Assembly (NCBI GenBank): GCA_052174495.1
Contig: JBQMRR010000097.1
Coordinates: 1 to 64,000, forward strand
From: Arsenophonus sp052174495
GTDB taxonomy: Bacteria; Pseudomonadota; Gammaproteobacteria; Enterobacterales; Enterobacteriaceae
DNA length: 64,000 bases
Direction of reading: 5' to 3'
The position numbers and the translations under genes are program-made. Shown here piece by piece: positions 1 through 9,209 of this stretch. How positions within the stretch are numbered: position 1 is the first letter of the stretch; each line of letters begins with the position of its first letter. A model generated the notes under the pieces. That model was not told the origin of the DNA. It did no database searches and saw only the letters and a program-made list of their open reading frames with translations.

Positions 1-2
1 AT

Positions 3-110
3 TGGGCATCACAATACTGGTCTCGTATTTATATCCAGTTAGACTCATTTCGTTATGAAAAATTCGAACCAGCTAGATGGAAAGATTACTCAAGTTTATG
101 TGAACAATAA
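3..110 (+). CDS. C-terminal end of an unidentified protein, cut by the window edge
   Basis: An open frame enters from the left edge and runs 35 codons to a TAA at 108-110. The peptide (WASQYWSRIYIQLDSFRYEK and on to a C-terminal LCEQ) is rich in aromatic and charged residues and has ordinary codon use, unlike the stop-ridden DNA that follows, so it is probably the end of a real gene. I do not recognise the family. It could also be the tail of a pseudogene. Confidence 0.45.
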   Translation, partial: WASQYWSRIYIQLDSFRYEKFEPARWKDYSSLCEQ

Positions 111-2229
111 TTAACAAGGTCTATCCAGTGAAATAGAGAACGCCACTATTAATATACTTTTTTAAATCAGTCAATATTCTGAACGATAAATATATCAAGA
201 CGATTAAGCTATACCAAATATTTCTTCTAAATGGTAAGTGGTAAGTTTTACTTCTCTTATTAAGTGAATATGTTCAAATTAACGGCATCTTAAAAGGAGA
301 ACAATGATTATTCCTGCCTTATCTATCTTTAGTAGAGTTGTTCATTCTCCATTAATTCTCTTCTGTTTAAACATAAGTGGTGAGAGACCTCTACCCTCAT
401 GTAGAGGTAGTATATTTCTTCGACATGACAGAAACCAACTACGTTTTTCTGATAATAGATATTTAATAGAACTTTACAAATATTGTTTCATCCACCTCAA
501 CAAATCATCAGGCAGTGCGCCTATTTTTCTATACCCATCAATATAGGTACGAGTAAAAACTTGCGGTACTTGCACTAAATTTATAATTTATTTTAATATC
601 ATTAATATCATGTTGGTTATCAGTGAACTTCTTATTTCAGTCATGGATAAGCTAATAAAAACTACCATTTTTAAAATCAGCAGCATGGAGAAGTAATAAA
701 TTTTTTATAGTTTTCTCTGATATTTCTAACTATTATTGTTACATTTAAAAGTTTGTTAGTTACTTTAACTTTAAGATAACTTTTTCTGTAGTATCAATAT
801 TTAATCCTATAAATTTTTACTTATTGTCAAATTATAAAACGGCTTTAACGATTTTTGATGTAATGGGCAAAATTTTATCGCTTCTAATTTGTAGTACTAT
901 ATTTAACTGCATTAAACCACGTTAACTGAGCCGAAACAACGTAGATAGCAAAAATAATCTGTTAACCATCGCAACGAATAGCATTTGCCATTTAGCAGTG
1001 TAACACCCTTCCCTGAAAGGTTTTAGAGATCAGGAAAATAACACACCACTTGGTAGTGATTGATAACACTTCAATTTTTGCATTCAGAAAAAATTACTAC
1101 TGTATCGCTTGTAAGTTGAAAACTGAAGACAATTTTCTTTTTCGAGGCTTGCAATATGATCAGTGATAATCGTATTAGTTTTCCAGTTTAGTTATATTGA
1201 TAATGCCATAATTATTTAATTATGTTAACAAAGGTTATTGTTTTTTCGCAGAGCAATTTTAGCTATGTCTGCATTTCAATTAATTTCAATTATTGTGGTT
1301 TCAAATAATCTTTTTCGGTCAAATAATTCGGTAAACTAAAAAACCTATTCCATAGAGTCTACTCAGCTAGCCATTTAAATGGGCTGATATAATTGTTCAT
1401 ATTTTAAATATGAATCTCTTTATAAGAAAAACAATCTGATCGTCTCGTTTTATTAAACGATGGTGACTAATGTTACGTTCGTTAGTAACAGTTTCGGAAA
1501 ATTTAGCATTATCTAAGAAAATGATGAACTGTTTATTAATAAATATTTCAAAAAAAACGGCTAACATACTCTAGATAAAACTCTTCAAGAATCTCATCAC
1601 TTATATTACTCTCTTGATCTATAGCGATTAAGACGACCGCAACTTAGTCTTTTTTTTATTTTCTTCCCTCCTGTATATTTTACCTTTTTTATGTAGAATT
1701 CAAGTTTTTCTTTAAAAGATTTAGAAAAATATTTCGTGAACTTCAATAATACTACTTAGTGATTTAAATTGCCTGCCTCACTAACTAAAATAAGAAGCAG
1801 TGACGTAATCTAAATTTTGTTTTCAAATGAATGCCTCTTTGTTTTTTTAATTCTCGTAAAGTTAAGCTATTTAACATATATCACAGATAACTAAACTATT
1901 TAGCCTTGTTATGTAGTTTCGTCAGCAGACTTATAGTAAGATCGTTTAATCTTTTCATGCAATTAAAGATTTTTCAACGATATCGCTATCATTCTAATGG
2001 ACATATCTCCAGTGGGTAAAATGTTCAATGTGATAATATGGATAAGATAAAATAATATAAATTATTTCAATGCATTAATCAACATCATCTGATAGGTTCT
2101 AGTTAAACCAAGGATTGAAATGTAACTTTATCTTAGCATGGAGTGAGAAAAGAGTTTCTTTGATCTGTATAACCGTTTGCTTTTCTAGATCAACCTTTAT
2201 AATGAAAATCCTTTATGGAATATAAGGGA
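111..2229. other. Long non-coding stretch, no gene recognised
   Basis: About 2.1 kb without a convincing gene. All frames are broken often. The one longer open frame (304-546, plus) has no recognisable protein features. On the minus strand near 478-560 a short stretch reads like real protein (YIDGYRKIGALPDDLLRWMK) but I could not assign it. Probably fully eroded genes. Confidence 0.6.
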
Positions 2230-3015
2230 TTTCTACTATCAATCTTTCTCAATATAGGCTGATGATTGCAGTCATATTTTTCATCGTTTACTGACAAAAT
2301 AACTATTGCTCCCTCAGAAAGTCTAGTTGTTTTTTTCAAAAACCTTTTTCTAGATCACCGACCTGCTGGAAGTCGCAGTCCCATATGCAAATTACTTAAC
2401 GCCATTATCTCGATCTGCCCTGAATTGATGTTTACAAAGACCAGAAGGGGAATTTTCATGAAATGAAACAAAGAAAGAAGGCATGAAACTATAGCATAGA
2501 GCGTTAAAAGTTAAGAGTCTATTTATCTGCATCTAAATATAAATGTTTTCCGTAAATGGCAAACAAAATTTTGCTACATTATCTTTGTAGTAGTATATTA
2601 TAGATCGCGCTACTCGATGGGTTTTTCGTATTTAGAAGGCTAAGATTGTGGCTAATGTTCAACGATTTTTACGTGACCTAAATTGAATATTATACATGAT
2701 TATCCATCTGGAACTTACAGATAATGGCAAAAAAATTTACAGATCGCCTTTTTGTCTGTGAAACACTGAGTTACTGTAAATAGGAATTCAACTGTTTTCC
2801 TGTACATAGCTTAGTATAAGATACCAACTTAGTGTGTTAATGTATTCTCAAACGAAAATGATATGATCGAGAGATTTAATGATCATATGGAAGATGGGCC
2901 ACAAAGCTATTATTTTAATTCTGCTCAAAAACTTTGAGATGACTTTGTATTGATATAGTTAGCTGTACAATGAAGAATTACCTTAATTAATATTAGATAG
3001 TAAAACTCGATTGCG
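2230..3015 (+). mobile_element. IS481-family transposase remnant (copy 1)
   Basis: Broken reading frames give IDRATRWVF (near 2600), VANVQRFLRDL and LTDNGK followed out of frame by FTDRLF-like residues (near 2740). These are the DDE-core blocks of IS481-family transposases, where LTDNGKEFTDR is typical. The 3' end (about 2960-3015) aligns with the ends of the copies at 29105 and 63645: all share a GCTGTACAAT/GATTGCACA-like block followed by AGTAAAACT-like sequence. The left boundary is uncertain and may lie further upstream. Many stops and shifts; not functional. Confidence 0.75.
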
Positions 3016-3436
3016 GTATAGAAAAGATTAACTTAGAGTTAAACCTTTATCACTTAAAAATCCCAGACTTTCTTCCGGAAAGTCATAACTAATAAATAAC
3101 GGCAAATATTAATAGAAAAAAGATAAAATGCTATGAAATAATTCTTAAATTAACTTTAACTAACTATTTTCTGATAAAATTTTATGCCTGTTGCAAAAAG
3201 TTATCAACAGGTGTTACCTCAGTCATTATCAGCTACTAGCTAATAAAAATTTACACAAGTTTAATAAACATTAATCAAAAGTAACTACTATCATTAATAC
3301 TAATGTTTAATTATATTCAGCAAATCCTTTTAAAGGTTAATAAAGTTGTCTGCATAATTATCGTAATGTGTTAAAAATTAGTAATAGAAAATTCTAGAAA
3401 ATTAGTATCTTGCTTTTCTAAATTAGTAATCACGTT
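3016..3436. other. Spacer between two IS remnants, no gene seen
   Basis: A+T-rich DNA without an open frame of note. It holds two small hairpins: GACTTTC/GAAAGTC near 3066-3084 and CCTGTTG/CAACAGG near 3187-3211. Neither is followed by a T run, so I do not call them terminators. Confidence 0.5.
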
Positions 3437-4499
3437 GAGTTATGTTTAGGTGATTGGTTTTCTGAGAAAGTACTAGATCTTGATGATTGATTTCATGGAT
3501 TATTTTAATAACAGAGAGATGACATATCATAAAAAGTTTACCCTAAAGGTATTCAAGAAACTAATATTATTGTAATCCATTCTATAAACGTATTTGTAAT
3601 ACTACTAAAAAGCTGATAACACTGATGTTGATGCGTGAGCCTTCAACACCATGGCGACAATAAGATGATGCTGTTGAGGCTGCTTTCTTAAGATAGTAAG
3701 CCAACCACGTCAACTATAACGTTTATTTGTCATCGCAAACCTATAAAACGAGTGTTGCCAACATTTAGGATTAAAATGCTTAAGGTCAATGACCTTGACA
3801 TTACTGCGCAATGGACACAAGTAAACAGTTACGGTAGAAATGCTTATCGAATTGTTAGAAATAAATTAGGCCGAACTTCTGGATGACCTCGCAAGAACGT
3901 GATTTAACTCAATATACAGGCTTATTACGGGAGAGATGCCATTATTTTAAAATGCAATAGTAAAGATATTCTCAGATATACAGTACCAATGTTGTTGAGT
4001 ACGCAAATTCTAATATCCTAGCTTCAATCCTTCAAATATGTAAGCAAAGAAAAGTGATCTGCTAGAGGTCTGACTACCAGAGAGTCATCCATAACGTTAA
4101 TAAAGCCATTGATGTTTTATTAACAAAAATTTTTAGTAAAGTATATTTTTTAATAATGAAGAAGTTGAAGAAAGATGTCTGGTATTCTACGGGTTCCCGT
4201 CAGCGATATTGTATCAATTAAGAACGATGAAGACGATTGAATTAATTTTTGCAGTAAATAATAAACTGAGAATCCTACGCACGAAGCGCTATGGTTCGAA
4301 AAAACTCTCTCAATAGTATTTAATCTTCTTCTGTCTATTTAAAAAGCGTGAAAACAGATCAGGGAGGAGTTAACCTGTTAACTCTTGGTAGTAACAATAT
4401 CTAATTTAAGAATGGAATAGATTTATGAAGGATCAGAGCAAAGTTTTGACCGTCATACATGAATTTGATATTAACTCTCCCTTTGATATTAACTCTCCC
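3437..4499 (+). mobile_element. IS256-family (mutator-type) remnant, copy A
   Basis: The element starts with the family end AGTTATGTTTAGG and ends near 4490. Near 4180-4300 a conceptual reading gives FYGFPSAILYQLRTMKTIE, which follows the IS256-type block FYDFPAEHWxHLRTTNPIES, continuing into an xTVRLRTKKTKG-like stretch; KAIDVLLTKIFSKVYF upstream matches the AFDAFLxKYxAKYP region. Compared with copy D it lacks several hundred bases in the middle. All frames are broken. It sits just behind the 3' end of lptG. This is the most abundant repeat in the window. Confidence 0.8.
4464..4499 (+). repeat. 18-bp unit in two perfect tandem copies
   Basis: TTTGATATTAACTCTCCC occurs at 4464-4481 and again at 4482-4499. 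It lies on the right end of the IS256-type remnant and is absent from the other copies, so it is a late duplication in decaying DNA. Confidence 0.9.
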
Positions 4500-4677
4500 A
4501 AGTAGTTAATAATTTAATTACTGCATTAACCATAAATCAGAATAATAATTCTTTCCAGCTAATATTGTCAAAAACAGCTAGAAAAACTAAAATTATGGTT
4601 AAGTGAACCACTAAGAATAAATTTTTAAAAATGTGGATAGTTATTAACTATATAATTAATCATGCTGTAAAAACTAA

Positions 4678-5754
4678 TTATTGACGCCGTATTAATAATA
4701 AAATACTAAATACAAGAAATAGTATACTGGGTAACATTGCCGCTATCAACGGAGGAACACCATAGACTAAACTTATATTACCAAAACCCTCATTAAGCAA
4801 ATAAAAAATAAATCCTCCTGAAATACCGATTAATACTCTCACTCCCATTACTACATTTCGCAGGGGCCCAAAAATAAATAATAGCGCCATTAATATCATA
4901 ACAGTAACAGAAAGCGGTGATAGAATTTTCTTCCACATACTTAATTGATAGACTGATGCCTCTTGACCACTCTCCTTAAGATATTTAACGTATTTATATA
5001 GACCTCTTATTGCTAACGAATTAGGATCCAGAAAAACTATCTCTAATTTTTCTGGGTTTAGATTAGTTTTCCAATCCATTAATAAATTCCGTGAACCGAT
5101 AATTTCTTTTCCATTATTAATCAATGACTTATATACATGTGATAATTGCCAATGCTGAGTATTAGCATTATAGCGACCTGAAACTGCAAAAATAATCCCT
5201 TGCAGTTTTTTCTGTGCATCAAATTGATAGATGGAAATTTCTTTTATTTTATTTTTATCAATGATACGCTGAATATGAATAAAATTATTATTATCTTTAG
5301 CCCATAATCCACGATCTGTCACCATTAATGATCGACCAATAATTCTTTCAGCTCGATAGTTACGTGCCCACTGTTCTGCTGAAGGTGCAACTAATTCACC
5401 AATAATCATTACTAAAATGACTAAAGGAATTAGTGTCTTCATTACTGACATTGCAACCTGTAAGCGAGAAAAAGCAGCCGCCTGCATCACCACTAATTCA
5501 CTACGGGTTGCCAGGGTTCCCAAGCCAAGTAATGCGCCTAATAGGGCAACCATTGGAAAAAATACTTCAATATCTCTTGGAACGGTTAATAAAGTAAAAA
5601 TCCCTGCACTCCAGGTAGTATAGTCACCATCACCGACTTTTCTTAATTGCTCGACAAATTTAATAATGCCTGATAATGAAACTAACATAAAAAGGGTCAT
5701 TAGAATTGAGGAGAGAATAATGCGCCCAATATATTTATCCAATATACTAAACAT
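4678..5754 (-). CDS. lptG: LPS export permease subunit LptG
   Basis: LptG and LptF form the transmembrane part of the inner-membrane LptB2FG transporter, which lifts lipopolysaccharide out of the inner membrane and passes it to LptC-LptA. The 358-residue product has the usual length (E. coli about 360). Three membrane segments lie in the first 125 residues (MTLFMLVSLSGIIKFVEQL; the PMVALLGALLGLG block), a periplasmic jellyroll region follows, and the C-terminal helices contain IFGPLRNVVMGVRVLIGIS. The start ATG overlaps the lptF stop by one base, so the two are translationally coupled. Retention of both implies that this symbiont still makes and exports LPS. Confidence 0.95.
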   Translation of the reverse strand: MFSILDKYIGRIILSSILMTLFMLVSLSGIIKFVEQLRKVGDGDYTTWSAGIFTLLTVPRDIEVFFPMVALLGALLGLGTLATRSELVVMQAAAFSRLQVAMSVMKTLIPLVILVMIIGELVAPSAEQWARNYRAERIIGRSLMVTDRGLWAKDNNNFIHIQRIIDKNKIKEISIYQFDAQKKLQGIIFAVSGRYNANTQHWQLSHVYKSLINNGKEIIGSRNLLMDWKTNLNPEKLEIVFLDPNSLAIRGLYKYVKYLKESGQEASVYQLSMWKKILSPLSVTVMILMALLFIFGPLRNVVMGVRVLIGISGGFIFYLLNEGFGNISLVYGVPPLIAAMLPSILFLVFSILLLIRRQ

Positions 5755-6851
5755 CAGATAACTCCTTTATAGAACTTAGCACGTAGTTTACGCATAGAAA
5801 CGGTATCCAAAACATTCAATATGATCGCTAGTAGCAAAAAAGCTACATTAACTATCCACATTGTTATCTTGGGATCAATTTCACCTTTTTCTGCATTAGA
5901 GTGAAGCGTACTTTGTAATAGAAAGAAAATTAAATAAAGCAACATTGCTGGTAAAATACTTAAGACTCGTCCATGCCTTGGATTAACTTCACTTAATGGC
6001 ACAACCATCAAAGTCATAATAAGTGACGAAATAACTAATGTTAAACGCCAGTGAAATTCCGCTTTCGATTCAGTATCTGTGTCCCACCACAATTGTAATA
6101 TATCCTTTTTCTCGATTTTGTTGCCTGTAACCGTCGTTTTTTTATGGTTGATTACTGCTTGATAATCTTTAAAATTCGTTATGCGAAAATTACGTAATAA
6201 CGCTGTACCTTCATAGCGGATTCCTTTATCTAATATAATAATTTGATTACCGTTTTGATCCTCTCGGATACCTCCACTTTCTGCAATCACCACGGAAGGA
6301 CGTTGGTTATTAGTCGAATATAATTGTGCCATAAAAACTTCAGCAAAATTTTTGCCTTTTACATCACTAATGTAAAGAACAAGATATTGATCTTTGATGG
6401 TTTTAAATTGTCCCTCAATCATACTGGCTAAACTAGGATTGGCTTTTGCATCCGCTAACGTTTGCTCTTGAGATTTTGCCGACCAAGGTAACACCCAGGC
6501 TACATTTACTACCGCAATCAGAGTAGTAAATAATGCTAGAATTAAAGCCGCTATCACTAATATCCGTCTGCCTAAGCCGCAGGCATACATGATAGTAATT
6601 TCACTATCAATGTAAAATTTACTGTAGCTCATTAACAGTGCAAGAAACAAACTTAATGGTAAAATTAATTGTGCTATTTCGGGAATTCCAAACCATAGAA
6701 GAGGAAAGATTAAATCAGAAGGAATATTTCCATGAACCGCTGAACTTAATATATTGATTGTTTTTTGACTAAAAAAAATTAAAATCAAAATAAAAAGTAT
6801 TGCAACTTGTCTTTTTAATGTTTCTTTAACTAAGTATTGAATTATAATCAC
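5754..6851 (-). CDS. lptF: LPS export permease subunit LptF
   Basis: Partner of LptG in the LptB2FG transporter. I place the start at the GTG at 6851, not at the upstream ATG at 6926: homology to LptF begins exactly there (VIIIQYLVKETLKRQ against MIIIRYLVRETLKSQ in E. coli), the resulting 365 residues match the family, and an AGGTGA ribosome binding site lies about 7 bases upstream. Recognisable blocks are PEIAQLILPLSLFLALLM (membrane), PSVVIAESGGIRED and GTALLRNFRITNF (jellyroll), and VVPLSEVNPRHGRVLSILPA near the C-terminus. Divergent from pepA, with about 290 bases between them that must hold both promoters; I could not place these. Confidence 0.93.
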   Translation of the reverse strand: MIIIQYLVKETLKRQVAILFILILIFFSQKTINILSSAVHGNIPSDLIFPLLWFGIPEIAQLILPLSLFLALLMSYSKFYIDSEITIMYACGLGRRILVIAALILALFTTLIAVVNVAWVLPWSAKSQEQTLADAKANPSLASMIEGQFKTIKDQYLVLYISDVKGKNFAEVFMAQLYSTNNQRPSVVIAESGGIREDQNGNQIIILDKGIRYEGTALLRNFRITNFKDYQAVINHKKTTVTGNKIEKKDILQLWWDTDTESKAEFHWRLTLVISSLIMTLMVVPLSEVNPRHGRVLSILPAMLLYLIFFLLQSTLHSNAEKGEIDPKITMWIVNVAFLLLAIILNVLDTVSMRKLRAKFYKGVI

Positions 6852-7143
6852 ATTATTTTCACCTATTAAAAATTTGTTTTTATAAAAAATAGTTAACTTC
6901 ATTGCTATAGTTGCAGTTATGTACAATATTTTTGATTTTCTTAATGGTTACAATGTATCATGATGATAAATGCAACATTAATGATTCGAATGTAAACAGA
7001 ATATGCTTAATCGTTACCTATTAATATTCGTAAACCATTCAGTTAATTTAATATAAAGCAGCTATTTCAATAAGATTGAATTTATACTATTCGTTAATTT
7101 TAGCAAAAGTATTAATTTCTGTCTTTAAAATTTAGGAGAATAC

Positions 7144-8652
7144 ATGGAGTTTAGTGTAAAAAGTAGTAGCCTAGAAAAACAGCGTAGCGCTTGTATCATT
7201 GTTGGGGTATTTGAACCTTGCAGGTTATCTCCTATAACCAAGCAACTGGATATGATTAGTGATGGTTATATCAGTGCCTTACTAAGCCACGGAGAACTTG
7301 AAGGTAAAGTCGGCCAAATGCTATTACTTTATCATGTTCCTAACATATTATCTGAACGTATTCTATTAGTTGGATGCGGTAAAGAATCTGAACTTGATGA
7401 GCGTCAATATAAACAGATTTTTCAAAAAATAATTAATACTTTGAATGAAACTGGATCAATGGAAGCTGTCTGTTTTCTAACTGAGTTGCATGTAAAAAGT
7501 CTAAATAATTATTGGAAAGTTCGACAAGCAGTGGAAACCGTAAAAGAAACATTATATATTTTTAATAAACTTAAAAGTAATAAGAACGAGCCACGACGAC
7601 TATTACGTAAAATTGTTTTTAATGTCCCAACCCGCTATGATTTACCTGATGGCGAGCGGGCTATTCAACATGGTCTTGCTGTCGCGCTTGGAATAAAATC
7701 AGCTAAAGATATGGCTAATATGCCGCCAAATATTTGCAATGCTGCCTATTTAGCTTCACAATCCCGTCAATTAGCTAATAATTACCAAAATCTAACTACC
7801 AAAGTAATTGACGAAGAACAGATGAAAGAACTGGCGATGAACGCCTATTTAGCCGTTGGCCAAGGCTCACAAAACGAATCGCTAATGTCGATTATGGAAT
7901 ATAAAGGAAATCACGATCCAACAGTTAAACCGATTGTATTGATTGGTAAAGGATTAACTTTTGATTCTGGCGGAATTTCTATTAAGCCATCCGATAGAAT
8001 GGATGAAATGAAATATGATATGTGTGGAGCTGCAACTGTTTATGGTGTTATGTGCTTTGTTGCTGAACTAAAATTGCCGATTAATATTATCGCTGTATTA
8101 GCTGGTTGTGAAAATATGCCGAGTAGCAAAGCTTATCGCCCTGGTGATATTTTAACTACCATGTCAGGGCAAACAGTAGAAATCCTTAATACCGATGCAG
8201 AAGGAAGATTGGTTCTTTGTGATACACTAACTTATATAGAACGTTTTGATCCTGATGTGGTAATTGATGTTGCAACTTTAACCGGAGCTTGTATTATTGC
8301 ACTTGGTAATCATTATAGTGGATTAATGTCAAATCATAATCCCTTAGCATATGAATTATTAAATGCTGCGAAACAAACAGGTGATAAAGCATGGCGTTTA
8401 CCTCTAGCTAGAGAGATATCTGAGCAATTAGAATCAAATTTCGCTGATCTTACTAATATAGCAGATCGTGCAGGTGGTGCAATCACTGCTGGCTGTTTCC
8501 TAGAACGTTTTGCTACTAAATATCACTGGGCACATTTAGATATTGCAGGAACAGCTTGGCAATCAGGAAAAACAAAAGGAGCAACAGGCCGTCCGGTAGC
8601 ATTACTTGCTCAATTTTTGTTAAATCGTGTCCATATAAACTGTGACGAATAA
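7144..8652 (+). CDS. pepA: Leucyl aminopeptidase PepA
   Basis: M17 family di-metal aminopeptidase that frees N-terminal residues from peptides; in E. coli it is also an accessory DNA-binding protein in Xer recombination and carAB control. The 502 residues match the E. coli length. The catalytic half carries KGLTFDSGGISIKPS (metal-binding Lys and Asp), DEMKYDMCGAATV, and the family signature NTDAEGRLVL. The start ATG has AGGAG 5 bases upstream. Gene order pepA-holC-valS is as in E. coli, but holC is dead. No key residue is missing, so the enzyme looks functional. Confidence 0.97.
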   Translation: MEFSVKSSSLEKQRSACIIVGVFEPCRLSPITKQLDMISDGYISALLSHGELEGKVGQMLLLYHVPNILSERILLVGCGKESELDERQYKQIFQKIINTLNETGSMEAVCFLTELHVKSLNNYWKVRQAVETVKETLYIFNKLKSNKNEPRRLLRKIVFNVPTRYDLPDGERAIQHGLAVALGIKSAKDMANMPPNICNAAYLASQSRQLANNYQNLTTKVIDEEQMKELAMNAYLAVGQGSQNESLMSIMEYKGNHDPTVKPIVLIGKGLTFDSGGISIKPSDRMDEMKYDMCGAATVYGVMCFVAELKLPINIIAVLAGCENMPSSKAYRPGDILTTMSGQTVEILNTDAEGRLVLCDTLTYIERFDPDVVIDVATLTGACIIALGNHYSGLMSNHNPLAYELLNAAKQTGDKAWRLPLAREISEQLESNFADLTNIADRAGGAITAGCFLERFATKYHWAHLDIAGTAWQSGKTKGATGRPVALLAQFLLNRVHINCDE

Positions 8653-8713
8653 TAATACCAGTGAATTTATAATAGATCTTTATAATCAATACCCTTTTTC
8701 TATAAAAAATGCG

Positions 8714-9209
8714 ATGAAAAAGTAACTTTTTATTTAATAGCACAGCTATTTTCACAAGAAGAACTTGAAAGTCATGAATGGCTAGCCTGTCAGCTAGCAG
8801 CAAAAAAATGCGGATAGGTAAACGTATTTAATTGTTTTCGAGCATAAAATACAAGCCGAAAAATTGGATAAATGCTTTGGCAAAGAGAACCTTATCAATT
8901 TATCCCACATAATTTAGCCGGTGAAGATCCACGCTATGGCGCACCTGTTGAACTTTGTTGGCCAACAAAACAGAATATCTCGATGAGAGATATATTGATA
9001 AATCGAGAGATATATTGATAAATCTACAATCAACCTTTGTAAACTTTTCTACACACTTCCATGAAGTGATAGACTTTGTACCTATAGATGAACATTTGAA
9101 ACAGTTAGCACGTGAACGATACAAAACTTATCACAATATGGGTTTTAATTTGATTATGGCATATCAGCACTTAATAAATAATGAAGCAAGATGGAAAAGA
9201 AACCCGTAA
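8714..9209 (+). pseudogene. holC: holC (DNA polymerase III chi subunit), disrupted
   Basis: HolC (chi) joins the clamp loader to SSB. Pieces of the E. coli protein are readable in changing frames: VTFYL and LACQLAA near the start, FIPHNLAGEDP and GAPVELCWP in the middle, then INLQSTFVNFSTHFHEVIDF and LKQLARERYKTYHNMGFNL. There are at least three lesions: a one-base loss in an A run near 8716-8722, another in the A run near 8800, and a 20-bp tandem duplication at 8985-9024 that shifts the frame. Removing one duplicate copy restores RDILINLQST exactly. The last frame overlaps the valS start, the remnant of the normal holC-valS junction. Confidence 0.93.
8985..9024 (+). repeat. 20-bp tandem duplication inside dead holC
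   Basis: GAGAGATATATTGATAAATC is present twice, back to back (8985-9004 and 9005-9024), with no mismatch. Its length is not a multiple of three, so it breaks the holC frame. The identity of the two copies says that the event is recent. Confidence 0.97.

Noticed and set aside
304..546. 80-codon open frame on the plus strand with a nearby AGGAG
   Set aside because: The composition and lack of any known pattern fit a chance frame; the minus strand of the same stretch reads more like real protein. Not called as a gene.
478..560. Minus-strand peptide VPQVFTRTYIDGY followed by ALPDDLLRWMKQYL, reminiscent of a glutaredoxin end
   Set aside because: The CPYC active site cannot be found upstream and the match is only a few residues. 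Too weak to name.
3187..3211. TTATCAACA and TTATTCACA (near 28635) as DnaA boxes and a possible origin
   Set aside because: Single imperfect boxes are expected often in A+T-rich DNA; there is no cluster, no oriC-type neighbour and no strand switch of genes.
8955..9209. 84-codon open frame before valS as a separate small gene
   Set aside because: It is the C-terminal half of HolC in the frame after the 20-bp duplication; there is no start signal of its own.
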